Assembly (NCBI RefSeq): GCF_035984415.1
Contig: NZ_CP130720.1
Location: 744,001-808,000, forward strand
Reading direction: 5' to 3'
Length of the DNA: 64,000 bases
From: Streptomyces sp. NBC_01296
GTDB lineage: Bacteria > Actinomycetota > Actinomycetes > Streptomycetales > Streptomycetaceae
The notes below the pieces were generated by a model, which saw only the letters and a list, made by a program, of their open reading frames with translations, made no database searches and was not told the origin of the DNA. A program made the position numbers and the translations under genes. Positions 53,268-62,670 of this stretch are shown piece after piece. Each line of letters opens with the position of its first letter. Positions within the stretch are counted from its first letter, which is position 1.

Positions 53268-54323
53268 ATGGCTCGCCGCACATCCCGCGGCCTGATCGCC
53301 GCGGCCACCACCACCGCAGCGCTTTTCGCCCTGGCCGGCCCGGTCTCGGCGCTGCCCTCGGCGGCCGGAACGGCCTCCGCCGTGCTGCCGCAGGCCCGTC
53401 TCTTCATGGTCAACCCGGTCCAGTCGTCGGGCGATCAGACCCTCGTCGACGGCAAGGACTCCGCCGGGGCCGTGCCCGCTTCCGCCTACGCGCTCGCCGC
53501 GCTGCGGAATCTGGACGGCAGCGGCTCGCTGTCGGGGAAGTGGGCGTACGTCCGGTCGGAGACCGGCGCCTCCGCGAAGCTCGCGGACGTGGGTGCGTAC
53601 GGTCGTACCGACGACCAGTTCGAGCAGGTCATGGCGTACTTCTGGGTCAACGAGGCGCAGGAGTACCTGCAGGGCCTGGGCTTCGGAAGCGAGCTGCCGG
53701 GCGCCAACGACCGCGCGCAGCCGGTCCGCATCAACCAGTACGGAGCCGACAACTCCTTCTTCACCGACAAGAAGGCCGAGATCCGCTTCGGCAAGGGCGG
53801 GGTGGACGACGCCGAGGACGCCGAAGTGATCGTCCACGAGTACGGCCACGCGGTGCACAACGCGCAGGTTCCCGGCTTCGGTACGTCGCCGGAGGCCGGT
53901 GCGATCGGCGAGGCGTTCGGCGACTACCTCGCGGTCGAGGTCGGTGACCACGCGGACGCCGCGTACGGATGGCCGCGCAAAACGGACCTGGGCTGTGTTG
54001 CCGACTGGGACTCGAGCTCCTACAGCACCGCCCCGCACTGCCTGCGCAGGGTGGACGGGAACAAGGTGTACGCCGACCGGGTCGGCGAGGTCCACGCGGA
54101 CGGTGAGATCTGGTCGCGCGCGCTCTTCGACATCCGCGGGGCGCTGGGCGCCCGGACGGCCGACCGGATCATCGTGAACGCGCAGTTCGGCTTCCGCGCC
54201 GACACGAGCTTCCAGGACGCGGCGCTGACGACGATCGCGACGGCGCAGCGGATGTACGGCAAGGGCGCCGCGGACGCGGTCCGCGCGGCTTTCAAGGCCC
54301 GGCAGATACCGGGAATCGAGTAG
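53268..54323 (+). CDS. secreted zinc metallopeptidase (M4/M36-like gluzincin)
   Basis: A 351-residue exported protein. The signal peptide is about 1-29 (VSA-LPS). The zinc site is HEYGH (residues 190-194) in VIVHEYGHAVHNA, with the third ligand E215 in AIGEAFGDYLA, the arrangement of thermolysin- and fungalysin-type peptidases. It lacks the long FTP/PepSY propeptide of those enzymes, so activation may differ. GVDDAEDAE precedes the zinc helix. ATG 53268 has GGGAGG seven bases upstream; ATG 53262 is too close to it. Confidence 0.85.
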   Translation: MARRTSRGLIAAATTTAALFALAGPVSALPSAAGTASAVLPQARLFMVNPVQSSGDQTLVDGKDSAGAVPASAYALAALRNLDGSGSLSGKWAYVRSETGASAKLADVGAYGRTDDQFEQVMAYFWVNEAQEYLQGLGFGSELPGANDRAQPVRINQYGADNSFFTDKKAEIRFGKGGVDDAEDAEVIVHEYGHAVHNAQVPGFGTSPEAGAIGEAFGDYLAVEVGDHADAAYGWPRKTDLGCVADWDSSSYSTAPHCLRRVDGNKVYADRVGEVHADGEIWSRALFDIRGALGARTADRIIVNAQFGFRADTSFQDAALTTIATAQRMYGKGAADAVRAAFKARQIPGIE

Positions 54324-54407
54324 CACCCGTCCGCCTGCTCCGGGCTCCGGCCCGGAGCCGGCGGCCGTACCGGGGTCCGGTGCGCCCCGTCACGCGCCCG
54401 GCCGGGT

Positions 54408-54460
54408 GGGCCCCCGTCTCGCAGTGGAGACGGGCCGGGGGCCCTCACGGGAGGGCCCCC
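54408..54460. terminator. tandem terminator hairpins
   Basis: GGGCCCCCGTCTC (54408-54420) pairs with GAGACGGG...GGGGGCCC (54427-54444). A second overlapping stem, GGGGGCCC (54437-54444) with GGGCCCCC (54453-54460), can form alternatively. It lies between the metallopeptidase and the convergent ohr gene. Confidence 0.75.
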
Positions 54461-54468
54461 GAGCGGGA

Positions 54469-54879
54469 CTACTCGATCACCAGCTCGACCGGGATGTTGC
54501 CGCGGGTGGCCTTGGAGTAGGGGCAGACCTCGTGGGCCTGCTTGACCAGCAGGGCGCCCGTCTCGCCGGCGAGGGCCTCCGGGAGCTCGACACGCAGGGT
54601 GACGGCCAGGCCGAAGCCCGTGTCGTCCTTGCCGATCGAGGCCTCCGCGGTGACCGACACCTCACCGGTGTCGACCTTGGCCTGCCGGCCGACCAGGCCG
54701 AGAGCGCTGGCGAAGCAGGCCGCGTAGCCCGCCGCGAAGAGCTGCTCGGGGTTGGTGCCCTGGCCGTTGCCGCCGAGCGCCGGGGGCATGGCGAGCGCGA
54801 GGTCGATCTGGCCGTCGGAGCTGACCGTGCGGCCTTCGCGGCCGTTGGCGGTGGCGACAGCGGTGTACAGCGCGTCCAT
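54469..54879 (-). CDS. ohr: organic hydroperoxide resistance peroxidase Ohr
   Basis: A 136-residue OsmC/Ohr-family peroxidase. The two reactive cysteines are C55 (GYAACFASAL) and C119 (HEVCPYSKATRGNI), with the conserved Arg in NGREGR. Ohr reduces organic and fatty-acid hydroperoxides using lipoylated proteins as electron source. Ile/Val residues around C119 match Ohr rather than OsmC. GAGAGGAA precedes the ATG. It is divergent from the MarR-type gene and shares the operator at 54943-54964. Confidence 0.95.
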   Translation of the reverse strand: MDALYTAVATANGREGRTVSSDGQIDLALAMPPALGGNGQGTNPEQLFAAGYAACFASALGLVGRQAKVDTGEVSVTAEASIGKDDTGFGLAVTLRVELPEALAGETGALLVKQAHEVCPYSKATRGNIPVELVIE

Positions 54880-54942
54880 CGGGGTTCCTCTCGCGGGGTG
54901 ACCGTGTCAGCCGGTGATCGGCTGCCGTCCACTACTAGAGCA

Positions 54943-54964
54943 CACAATTAAGTTGTGCACAACT
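54943..54964. promoter_or_regulatory. OhrR-type operator
   Basis: Two overlapping inverted repeats: CACAATTAAGTTGTG (54943-54957) and the perfect palindrome AGTTGTGCACAACT (54951-54964). AT-rich CACAATT/TTGTG sites between ohr and ohrR are the known binding sites of OhrR in other bacteria, so one dimer, or two, probably blocks both divergent promoters until oxidised. Confidence 0.85.
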
Positions 54965-55002
54965 AAATGACCCGCAAGCTTTGCCCGGGTACACTTGCCT
55001 CC

Positions 55003-55476
55003 ATGAGCGAGCAGCCCACCGAAACCCTCCGCGACGAGGACTTCCTCCGCCTGGACGGCCAGATCTGCTTCGCGCTGAACGCGGCGAGCAGGGCCTTCAA
55101 CGGCCTCTACCGGGTCGTCCTCAAGGACCTCGGCCTGACCTACCCCCAGTACCTGGTGATGCTGGTGCTCTGGGAGCACGGCACGACGCCCGTCAAGGAG
55201 CTCGGCAGCCACCTGAGGCTCGACTCGGGGACGCTGTCCCCCCTGCTCAAGCGCCTCGAGGCCGCAGGGCTGGTCCACCGCGAGCGCAGCACCGAGGACG
55301 AGCGGTCCGTACACGTCGGCCCCACCGAGGCAGGTACGGCGCTGCGCACACGCGCGGCGGAGGTACCGCGCCGGATCGCGGCCGCCACGGGCTTCGAGCT
55401 CGCCGAGATCCGCGACCTCCAGACCCGCCTGCACCGCCTCACCGCCGCGCTCGACGCCGCCGTCCCGGAGGTCTGA
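55003..55476 (+). CDS. ohrR: MarR-family peroxide sensor OhrR, one-cysteine type
   Basis: A 157-residue winged-helix repressor. The peroxide-sensing Cys is C22 in LDGQICFALNAASR, the position used in OhrR proteins. The DNA-binding part has ELGSHLRLDSGTLSPLLKRLEAAGLVHRERSTEDERSV. No other cysteine is present, so sensing must use the single-Cys mechanism with an external thiol (mycothiol in actinobacteria). It is divergent from ohr across the palindromic operator. Confidence 0.93.
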   Translation: MSEQPTETLRDEDFLRLDGQICFALNAASRAFNGLYRVVLKDLGLTYPQYLVMLVLWEHGTTPVKELGSHLRLDSGTLSPLLKRLEAAGLVHRERSTEDERSVHVGPTEAGTALRTRAAEVPRRIAAATGFELAEIRDLQTRLHRLTAALDAAVPEV

Positions 55477-55573
55477 CGGGCGCGCGGCGCCATCGGTCGG
55501 CGCGCAAGCGGGCGAACCGCTTCCCGGGGGGCGCGGGGGCTCCTGCCCTCGTCCGCGAGGGGAGTGGTTCACC

Positions 55574-56089
55574 GTGGAAGAGATCGTGATGTCTGCGGCC
55601 GCGTCCTTGCTGGGGGCGATGGCGACGGACGCCTGGGGACAGGCGCGGGACGGCGTGATCGCCCTGTGGAGACGGGTCCGTACGGGCCGGGCACCGCATG
55701 AAGCGGAACTCGACACCCAACTGGCGGCCTCGAGAACCCGGTTTTGGCAGGAGCGGTTCCGCGAGCTGCTGCGCCGGCATCCGGAACTGGCCCAGCCCGT
55801 GCGGGACTTGATCGACGAGCTCGGACCCGCCCCGGCCGCCCCGCCGGACGGCGGCGGAGCCGCCGCATTTTTGACCGCTCGTGTCTCCGGCCAGGGCAGG
55901 GCCTACCTCGCCGGCCGGGACATCACCATCCACGAAGATGAGCGAACCCGCCGCCGGTCCGCAGGATCCCGAACGCCCGTCCCTGCACGCCGAGGTGAGC
56001 GGCAACGCCCGTGCGTACCTCGCGGGCCGCGATCTGCACGTGTACATCGAGGACGGCGTCCGCACACTGCGCACCCGCGACGCCCGTGA
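55574..56089 (+). CDS. hypothetical protein preceding the nSTAND remnant, 3' end probably altered
   Basis: A 171-codon frame. The first 120 residues look like a real protein: EEIVMSAAASLLGAMATDAWGQARDGVIALWRRV and a helix RFWQERFRELLRRHPELAQPVRDLIDEL, then VSGQGRAYLAGRDITIHED. This N-terminal type, ending in 'AGRDI-I', is common in Streptomyces just upstream of nSTAND ATPase genes. After residue 122 the frame reads through the start of the next gene (ATGAGC at 55938) into Arg-rich nonsense, so a small indel has probably removed the natural stop. The GTG at 55574 follows GAGGGGAG. Confidence 0.55.
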   Translation: MEEIVMSAAASLLGAMATDAWGQARDGVIALWRRVRTGRAPHEAELDTQLAASRTRFWQERFRELLRRHPELAQPVRDLIDELGPAPAAPPDGGGAAAFLTARVSGQGRAYLAGRDITIHEDERTRRRSAGSRTPVPARRGERQRPCVPRGPRSARVHRGRRPHTAHPRRP

Positions 56090-57414
56090 CGCCGAGGCCC
56101 GCTGTCCGTACCCCTGCGGGCCGCGATCCTGCTGCCGGCCCGTGACGAGGACCTGGTCGTCGAACCGGGCCTGGTCGAGCTGCTGTTGCGCGACCTGGGG
56201 GACCCGGGCGGCCCGGGTGACCCCGGCGGGGCGGCCGACCCAGGGCGAACCACGGCCGAGACCGGCGCCGGAGCGAACGCCGCCGAGGCCGGCCGGCTGC
56301 CGCTGCTCGCGCACGCGCTCCAGGCGACCTGGCAGGTCCGCCGCGGCCACACCCTCACCGTCGAGGGGTACCGGCGCACCGGCGGCATCCGCAAGGCCGT
56401 CGCCACCACCGCCGACCGCGTGTACGAAGGCCTCGACGAGGCGGCGCGCCGGGCCGCGCCCCGGGTCTTCGTCCAGCTGGTGAACGTGGGCGACCGTACG
56501 GCGGACACCCGCGCCCCGCGGAACCCCGAGAGCCTCCTGTCCGCCGCCCGCGGCACCCACGGCATCGACCGCGACGCGGTGGCCGCGGTCCTGCACGCCT
56601 TCACCCGGGCCCGCCTGCTCACCCCGTATCGCGATTCCGTCGTCATCACCCACGAGACGCTGATCAGCGCCTGGCCCAGGCTCCGGTCCTGGGTCGACGA
56701 CGACCGGGCCGGGAACCTGCTGCGCCAGCGCCTCGCGCAGGACGCCGACCTGTGGACCCGGAGCCGGGTTGCGAACCTGCTCTACCGCGGCAACCGGCTG
56801 GCCGACGCCCGGAAGGCCGTGACAGCGGCTCCCCCGCCCGGTACCGCACGGGAGTTCCTGGCCGCGTCGCAGCGCCAGGCCGGGCGCGCGACGCGGCGGC
56901 GCCGGACGCTCGTGGCCGTGCTCACGGCGCCGGCCGTCCTGGCCTCGGGCGCCGCCGTCCTCGCCGCGCGGCAGAGTGCGAGCGCATCAACGACACCATC
57001 GACCGCAACGTCCTGATGTGGGACGTCAGCGACCCCGCCCGGCCGCAGTCCCTCTCCGGCGCCCAGGTCAGCGACCGGGGGGTGCTGATGAGCCTCGCCT
57101 TCAGCCCCGACGGACGGCTGCTGGCCACCGGGAGCGCCGACGGGGTCGTCCGGCTGTGGAACACGGCCGACCCGACCCGGGGCATCACCCCGGCCGGCCG
57201 GCTCACCGGCCACCAGAACCAGGTGGGCAGCCTCGCCTTCAGCCCGGACGGCCGCACCCTCGTCACGGCCGGCTGGGACGATACCGTCCGGCTCTGGGAG
57301 ACCGACCCGGCGCGGCTGCTGCCCCGGCTCTGCGCGGCCACCGCCGGGCCGCACGACCGGGAGCTGTGGCAGCTCCACGTACCGGGCACCCCGTACGCCC
57401 CGGGCCGTGGCTGA
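55938..57414 (+). pseudogene. decayed nSTAND ATPase - WD40 gene
   Basis: Pieces of one large protein lie in order in three frames. 55938-56108 gives SEPAAGPQDPERPSLHAEVS and AYLAGRDLHVYIEDGVRTLR. About 56108-57016 gives the end of an nSTAND1 NTPase (EPGLVELLLRDLG, RLPLLAHALQATWQ, VEGYRRTGGIRKAVATTADRVYE, VVITHETLISAWPRLRSWVDDD) plus a membrane-like helix. About 56975-57414 gives two WD40 blades (LAFSPDGRLLATGSADGVVRLW, LAFSPDGRTLVTAGWDDTVRLWE). The Walker A/B core and most propeller blades are missing and two frame changes are needed, so it is a pseudogene. Intact relatives are signalling or phage-defence STAND proteins of 1,200 residues or more. Confidence 0.7.
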
Positions 57415-57465
57415 CGGGCGCCACCGCCAAGGCACATCCTGCGCGGAAGCCGTAGGTTCGTCGGC

Positions 57466-57852
57466 ATGGTGCATGTACTGGGCAGCAGGGTCCTGCTGAC
57501 CCCCACGGACCCGGAGCGCTCGCGCGCCTTCTACGGCGGCACTCTGGGGCTCGCCGTCCACCGGGAGTTCGGCACCGGGCCGGACCGCGGCACGGTCTAC
57601 TTCCTCGGCGGCGGCTTCCTCGAGGTCTCCGGCCGCGCCGAGACCCCGTCGCCGCCCGGGCTCCGGCTGTGGCTGCAAGTCGCCGACGTGCAGGCGGCGT
57701 ACGAGGAGCTGCGGATGCGGGGGGCCGAGGTGCTGCGGCCGCCCCGGCGGGAACCCTGGGGCCTGATCGAGATGTGGATCGCCGACCCGGACGGCGTCCG
57801 CATCGCGGTGGTGGAGGTCCCGGCGGACCACCCCCTGCGGTTTCGCCCCTGA
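57466..57852 (+). CDS. VOC-superfamily protein (glyoxalase/bleomycin-resistance-like)
   Basis: A 128-residue vicinal oxygen chelate protein: VHVLGSRVLLTPTDPERSRAFYGGTLGLAVHREFG, FLGGGFLEVSG and the C-terminal WGLIEMWIADPDGVRIAVVEVP with the metal-type Glu. Lack of the first-site His (replaced in GSRVLL) suggests a binding protein rather than an enzyme. It is 51 bases after the nSTAND remnant, with the ATG at 57466. The 294 bases downstream (57853-58146) hold no gene. Confidence 0.82.
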   Translation: MVHVLGSRVLLTPTDPERSRAFYGGTLGLAVHREFGTGPDRGTVYFLGGGFLEVSGRAETPSPPGLRLWLQVADVQAAYEELRMRGAEVLRPPRREPWGLIEMWIADPDGVRIAVVEVPADHPLRFRP

Positions 57853-58146
57853 TCGCTCCGTACGGCTGGACCGGCGTGCGCCGGCTTCCGCGGGGCAGGG
57901 GGCGTGACGGACGAATCCGGCGCGCCCCCGCCGGTGGAGTGAATGTGCCCTCCACCCATCGGGGGGACATCCGGCCCGGCCCATGGACGCGGCGTCAACC
58001 GCGCCCGGGCGCGGGGCCGTTACCGGGGCGGATCCGTCGTGGGCACGTAGCAGACGCGGATGGACCGTGGAGGCCTTTTGTAAAGATCAACTCAGTGTGC
58101 TGGATTGATCACCGACAGTGCCCCCGGCTGCGCGGAAGGACACCGA

Positions 58147-59754
58147 ATGCGCACGGTTCGAGAATCAGTCCTGGACGTTCTACGAGCACGTGGTATCACC
58201 ACGGTCTTCGGCAACCCCGGTTCGACCGAACTGCCGATGCTCAAGCGGTTCCCCGACGACTTCCGGTACGTGCTGGGCCTCCAGGAGGCCGTCGTCGTCG
58301 GCATGGCCGACGGTTTCGCCCTCGCCTCCCGAACCACCTCCCTCGTCAACCTGCACACCGGCCCCGGCACCGGCAACGCGATGGGCGCCATCCTCAATGC
58401 CCGTGCGAACCGCACCCCGATGGTCGTCACCGCCGGGCAGCAGGTGCGCGCCATGCTCACCATGGAGGCCCTGCTCTCCAATCCGCAGGCCACGCTGCTC
58501 CCCCAGCCCGCCGTCAAGTGGGCGTACGAGCCCCCGCGCCCCGCGGACGTCCCGGCCGCGCTCGCCCGCGCCGTGCAGGTGGCCGAAACCCCGCCCCACG
58601 GACCGGTGTTCCTCTCCCTGCCCATGGACGACTTCGACGCGGAGCTCACTGCGGAGGAGGACCGGGCCGGCCAGGCGGCCGCGGCCCGCCGGATCACGCA
58701 CGCCGCCGCGCCCGGTGCGGCCGCCGTCGCGGCGCTCGCCGAGCGGATCTCCCGCGCCCGCTCCGCGGTCCTCGTCGTCGGCGACGACGTCGACGCCTCC
58801 GGCGCCTGGGACGCGGTCCTCGCGCTCGCCGAGCGCACCGGGCTGCCCGTCTGGGCGGCGCCCGTCTCGGCCCGCGTCTCCTTCCCCCGCAGCCATCCGC
58901 AGTTCCGCGGGGAACTGACCCCGGCGATCGGCCCGCTCGGCCACCAGCTCGCCGGGCACGACCTGGTCGTCGTGGTCGGTGCGCCCGTGTTCCGCTACTA
59001 CCCCTACATCCCCGGGTCCCACCTGCCCGAGGGCACCGAGCTCGTCCTCCTCACCCGGGACGCCGAGGAGGCCGCCAAGGCCCCCGTCGGGGATGCGGTC
59101 GTCGCGGACCTGGCGCTGACCGTACGGGCGCTCGCGGACCGGCTCCCGGCCGGCGGCGGGACCGCGCCCGCGCCGCACGAGCAGGTGCGGTTCCCCGAGG
59201 CGGCCGACGGCGTCCTCACCCCGCTCGCCGCCATGACGGCCATCGCGCAGGGCGCCCCGGAGAACACCCTCTGGGTCAACGAATCGCCCTCCAACGTCCC
59301 GCAGTTCCACGCGGCCACCCGGATCAGCACCCCGGGCTCCTACCTGTTCTCCGCGGGCGGCGGACTCGGCTTCGGGGCCGCCGCGGCCGTCGGCGCCCAG
59401 CTCGGCGCACCCGGGCGGCCCGTGGTCTGCGTCATCGGCGACGGCTCCATCCACTACGCCGTGCAGGCGCTGTGGACCGCGGCCACGTACAAGATCCCCG
59501 TCACCTTCGTCGTCCTCAGCAACGCCAAGTACGCGATCCTCCAGTGGTTCGCGCAGCTCGAGCACGCCCAGGGCGCGCCCGGCCTCGACATCCCCGGTCT
59601 CGACATCACGGCCGTCGCCGACGGCTACGGGGTGCGCACCCACCGGGCCCACGGCGCGGGTGAACTCACCAAGCTCGTACGGGACTCCGCGTCCCAGCAG
59701 GACGGACCGGTGCTCATCGACGTGCCCGTGACCACCGAGCTCCCCTCCCTCTGA
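58147..59754 (+). CDS. mdlC: benzoylformate-decarboxylase-like ThDP enzyme
   Basis: A 535-residue thiamine-diphosphate enzyme. The N-terminal cofactor-activating Glu is in TTVFGNPGSTELPML, the central domain is at about 190-320, and the ThDP/Mg motif is GDGSIHYAVQALWTAATYKIPVTFVVLSN. This is the MdlC type, which decarboxylates 2-keto acids such as benzoylformate to aldehydes; carboligation is also possible. The ATG at 58147 has GGAAGGA seven bases upstream. It leads an operon with an FAD hydroxy-acid oxidase and a P450. Confidence 0.88.
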   Translation: MRTVRESVLDVLRARGITTVFGNPGSTELPMLKRFPDDFRYVLGLQEAVVVGMADGFALASRTTSLVNLHTGPGTGNAMGAILNARANRTPMVVTAGQQVRAMLTMEALLSNPQATLLPQPAVKWAYEPPRPADVPAALARAVQVAETPPHGPVFLSLPMDDFDAELTAEEDRAGQAAAARRITHAAAPGAAAVAALAERISRARSAVLVVGDDVDASGAWDAVLALAERTGLPVWAAPVSARVSFPRSHPQFRGELTPAIGPLGHQLAGHDLVVVVGAPVFRYYPYIPGSHLPEGTELVLLTRDAEEAAKAPVGDAVVADLALTVRALADRLPAGGGTAPAPHEQVRFPEAADGVLTPLAAMTAIAQGAPENTLWVNESPSNVPQFHAATRISTPGSYLFSAGGGLGFGAAAAVGAQLGAPGRPVVCVIGDGSIHYAVQALWTAATYKIPVTFVVLSNAKYAILQWFAQLEHAQGAPGLDIPGLDITAVADGYGVRTHRAHGAGELTKLVRDSASQQDGPVLIDVPVTTELPSL

Positions 59755-59791
59755 GCCCCGGCTCCAGCCCCCCACCACCAGAAGGCCCCAC

Positions 59792-61198
59792 ATGTCCCCC
59801 GACACCCCCCTCCTGTCCCGCCTGCGCACCCTCCTCACCGACCACGCCGACGTCCTGCACACCGACCCCGAGACCCTCGCCGCGCACGCCCGCGACGCGG
59901 CGCCGTTCTCCGAGGCCGGCACCCCGGCCGTCGTCGCCCTCCCGCGCACCGCCGAGCAGGTCCGGCACATCATGCGCACCGCGTACGAGCTCGGCGTCCC
60001 CGTCGTCCCGCAGGGCGCCCGCACCGGTCTCGCGGGCGCCGCGAACGCGATCGACGGCTGCGTCGTGCTGAGCACCGCCCGGATGGACCGCATCCTCGAG
60101 ATCGACCCCGCCAACCGGCTCGTGCGCTGCGAGCCCGGCGTGGTCACCAAGCGCCTGAACGACGCCGCCGCCGAGCATGGGCTCTCGTACCCGCCCGACC
60201 CGGCCTCCTGGGAGCACTGCACCATCGGCGGGAACATCGCCACCGGCGCCGGCGGGATCTGCTGCGTCAAGTACGGGGTCACCGCCGACTACGTCCGCGG
60301 CCTGGACCTCGTCCTCGCCGACGGCCGCCGGATGCGGACCGGGCGGGACACCGCCAAGGGGGTCGCCGGTTACGACCTGACCCGTCTGCTCGTCGGCTCC
60401 GAGGGCACGCTGGCCGTCATCGTCGGCGCCACGCTCGCGCTGCGTCCCGTACGGCCGCCCGCGCTGGCCCTGCTCGCCCAGTTCCCGACCCTCACGGCGG
60501 CCGGGGACGCCGTCGCCGCGATCACCAAGGCCGGCCACGTCCCGTCGGCCCTCGAACTCCTCGACCGGGCCACCTCCCAGGCCGTCGCCGACCACGGGCA
60601 CCCGATGCTGGCCCCGGGCGCCGCCGCCACGCTGATCATCGAGAGCGACACCGCCGACCCCGGCCGCGACCTCGCGGAGATGGCCCTCCTGTGCAAGGAG
60701 GCCGGGTCCCGGAACGTGGTCACCGCCGCCAGCGCGGAGGAGTCCCGGCACGTCATCGAGGCCCGGCGGCTGGTCACCCCGGCCCTGGGGGCGTTCGCCG
60801 CGACCCTGGGCGGGCGGCCGACCGCCTTCATCGAGGACGTGGCCGTGCCCCGCTCCGAACTGGCCAAGTTCATGGGCACCATCGAGGAGATCGCCGTACG
60901 GAACCGGCTGCGGATCTTCACCCTCGGCCACGCGGGGGACGGCAACCTGCACCCGACCGTCGTCTTCGACGAATCGGACCCGGACGAGTTCCGCCGCGCA
61001 CAGACCGCCTACGACGACATCATGTCGGCGGGCCTCGCCCTCGGCGGCACCAGCACCGGCGAGCACGGCATCGGCACCCTCAAGCGCGAGTGGCTGACCC
61101 GCGAACTCGACCCGGTCAGCCTGGAGCTGCAGCGCGGACTCAAGCGCCTCTTCGACCCGAAGAACCTGCTCAACCCCGGCAAGGTCGTGGAGGCATGA
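59792..61198 (+). CDS. FAD-linked 2-hydroxy-acid oxidase/dehydrogenase (GlcD-like)
   Basis: A 468-residue flavoprotein. The FAD_binding_4 domain (about 40-215) has VPVVPQGARTGLAGAANAIDG and the PP-loop-like SWEHCTIGGNIATGAGG, and the C-terminal FAD-oxidase_C domain (about 220-465) has HAGDGNLHPTVVFD and GTSTGEHGIGTLKREWL, with the catalytic His. Relatives oxidise D-lactate, glycolate or D-2-hydroxyglutarate to 2-keto acids. It follows the decarboxylase gene by 37 bases with AAGG before the ATG, so its product could be the decarboxylase substrate. Confidence 0.88.
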   Translation: MSPDTPLLSRLRTLLTDHADVLHTDPETLAAHARDAAPFSEAGTPAVVALPRTAEQVRHIMRTAYELGVPVVPQGARTGLAGAANAIDGCVVLSTARMDRILEIDPANRLVRCEPGVVTKRLNDAAAEHGLSYPPDPASWEHCTIGGNIATGAGGICCVKYGVTADYVRGLDLVLADGRRMRTGRDTAKGVAGYDLTRLLVGSEGTLAVIVGATLALRPVRPPALALLAQFPTLTAAGDAVAAITKAGHVPSALELLDRATSQAVADHGHPMLAPGAAATLIIESDTADPGRDLAEMALLCKEAGSRNVVTAASAEESRHVIEARRLVTPALGAFAATLGGRPTAFIEDVAVPRSELAKFMGTIEEIAVRNRLRIFTLGHAGDGNLHPTVVFDESDPDEFRRAQTAYDDIMSAGLALGGTSTGEHGIGTLKREWLTRELDPVSLELQRGLKRLFDPKNLLNPGKVVEA

Positions 61199-62610
61199 CC
61201 GAGGCCGCAGCCGGCACCCCCGCCGAAACCGACGCCGAAACCGGGACCGGGACCACCGCCGGGGCCCCCGCCCCGGCCCTCGCCGTACCGCGGCCCGCCC
61301 GGGCCGGGCGCGCCGAGACCGTCCGCTTCGCCGCCACCCACACGCTGCCCGCGTTCGTCCGCGGGGCCTTCCACCTGCGGCCCCGGGTCGTGGCGGCGTA
61401 CGCGGCCCTCGGCCAGCAGGGCTGGTCGGCCGCGACCCTGCGGGCCATGCGGGCCCGGCACGGCGGGGCGCCCGTGGAGGTGCGCGGCCTGTCGGGGACG
61501 CTGCTGGTCCTGCTGGACCACGCCGACGTGCAGCGGTTCTACGAACTGCCGGTGCGCACCCTCGCCATGGACGCGCCCGACAAGTACAAGGGCCTGTCGC
61601 TGCTGGAGCCCACGGGCGTCATCTGCTCCCACGGCGACACCCGCGAGGAGCGCCGGCGCGTCAACGACGACGTGCTCGCGGCCGACCGGCCCGTGCACCC
61701 CTCGTGCACGGAGTTCCAGGCCCTGATCGCCGAGGAGGCGCCCGCCCTGGTCCAGGGCTCCGAGCTCGACTTCCCGCTGCTGCGCCGTACGGTGGCCCGG
61801 ATCGGGCGCCGGATGGTCCTCGGCGACGCGGCCGCGGGCGACGAGGAGCTCGCCCGGTGGCTGCTCGCGATCCGCGAGGAGGCCAACTGGATGCGGATGC
61901 GCAAGGGTCGGGCCGTGGCCGCCGAGGCGCTGTACCGCAAGGCCGCCGCCCGCGTCGAGGAGTACGCCGCCCGGGCGGAGCCGTACACCCTGGCCGCGCT
62001 CGCCCGCAGCCACCCGGCCGCCGCCGGACCGGACGCGGCCGCGCTGGACGCGGTGGGGCAGGCCCACCACTGGCTGCTCGCCCTCGACACGGTCGCCCCG
62101 ATCGTCGCCCGCACCCTGCTGCTGCTCGCCGCGTATCCGGCCGAGCAGGAGGCGCTGCGGGCCGAGGTGGACGGCGGGGGTGCGGAACTGCCCCGACTGC
62201 GGGCCTGCGTACAGGAGACCCTGCGGCTGTTCCCGATCGTGCCGGACCTCGTACGGGTCACCCGCGCCGAGACCGAGTGGCGCGGGGTCCACTATCCGGC
62301 GGGGACGGCGGTGCTCGTGCCCGCCCTGTTCCACCAGCGGGATCCCGAACACGTCCCGGCCGCCCACCAGTTCGTGCCCGGCCGGTGGCTGCGGCCCGGG
62401 GCGGCGCAGGACATCCGGATGGCGCCCTTCAGCCACGGCGGCGGGCGCTGCCCCGGCGAGCACCTGGGCGTGCTGACGGCGGCCGAGCTGGCCGCGGCGG
62501 TGCTGCGGGGCCACCGGGTCACCGGCGGCCGGCCCACGGTGGACCCGTGCCTTCCGCTGCCCGGCATCCTCTCCTCGGCCGGCATCCGGCTCACCCTCAC
62601 GCAGCGCTGA
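61195..62610 (+). CDS. atypical cytochrome P450
   Basis: A 471-residue P450 coupled (ATGA) to the FAD oxidase. The haem loop FSHGGGRCPGEHLG carries the Cys ligand C419, and the K-helix is QETLRLF (E341). The I-helix lacks the usual [AG]Gx[DE]T: the region reads HHWLLALDTVAPIVARTLLLLA, without an acid-alcohol pair at the normal place. This may mean peroxide-driven or non-hydroxylating chemistry. An Ala/Thr-rich N-terminal tail (1-35) precedes the domain. It is part of the decarboxylase-oxidase operon. Confidence 0.85.
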   Translation: MTEAAAGTPAETDAETGTGTTAGAPAPALAVPRPARAGRAETVRFAATHTLPAFVRGAFHLRPRVVAAYAALGQQGWSAATLRAMRARHGGAPVEVRGLSGTLLVLLDHADVQRFYELPVRTLAMDAPDKYKGLSLLEPTGVICSHGDTREERRRVNDDVLAADRPVHPSCTEFQALIAEEAPALVQGSELDFPLLRRTVARIGRRMVLGDAAAGDEELARWLLAIREEANWMRMRKGRAVAAEALYRKAAARVEEYAARAEPYTLAALARSHPAAAGPDAAALDAVGQAHHWLLALDTVAPIVARTLLLLAAYPAEQEALRAEVDGGGAELPRLRACVQETLRLFPIVPDLVRVTRAETEWRGVHYPAGTAVLVPALFHQRDPEHVPAAHQFVPGRWLRPGAAQDIRMAPFSHGGGRCPGEHLGVLTAAELAAAVLRGHRVTGGRPTVDPCLPLPGILSSAGIRLTLTQR

Positions 62611-62670
62611 GCAGCCGGCGCCGCGCACGTGCGGCGGCGCGGGGCCGGGCCGCCGTCGGGCCCCGCACCG

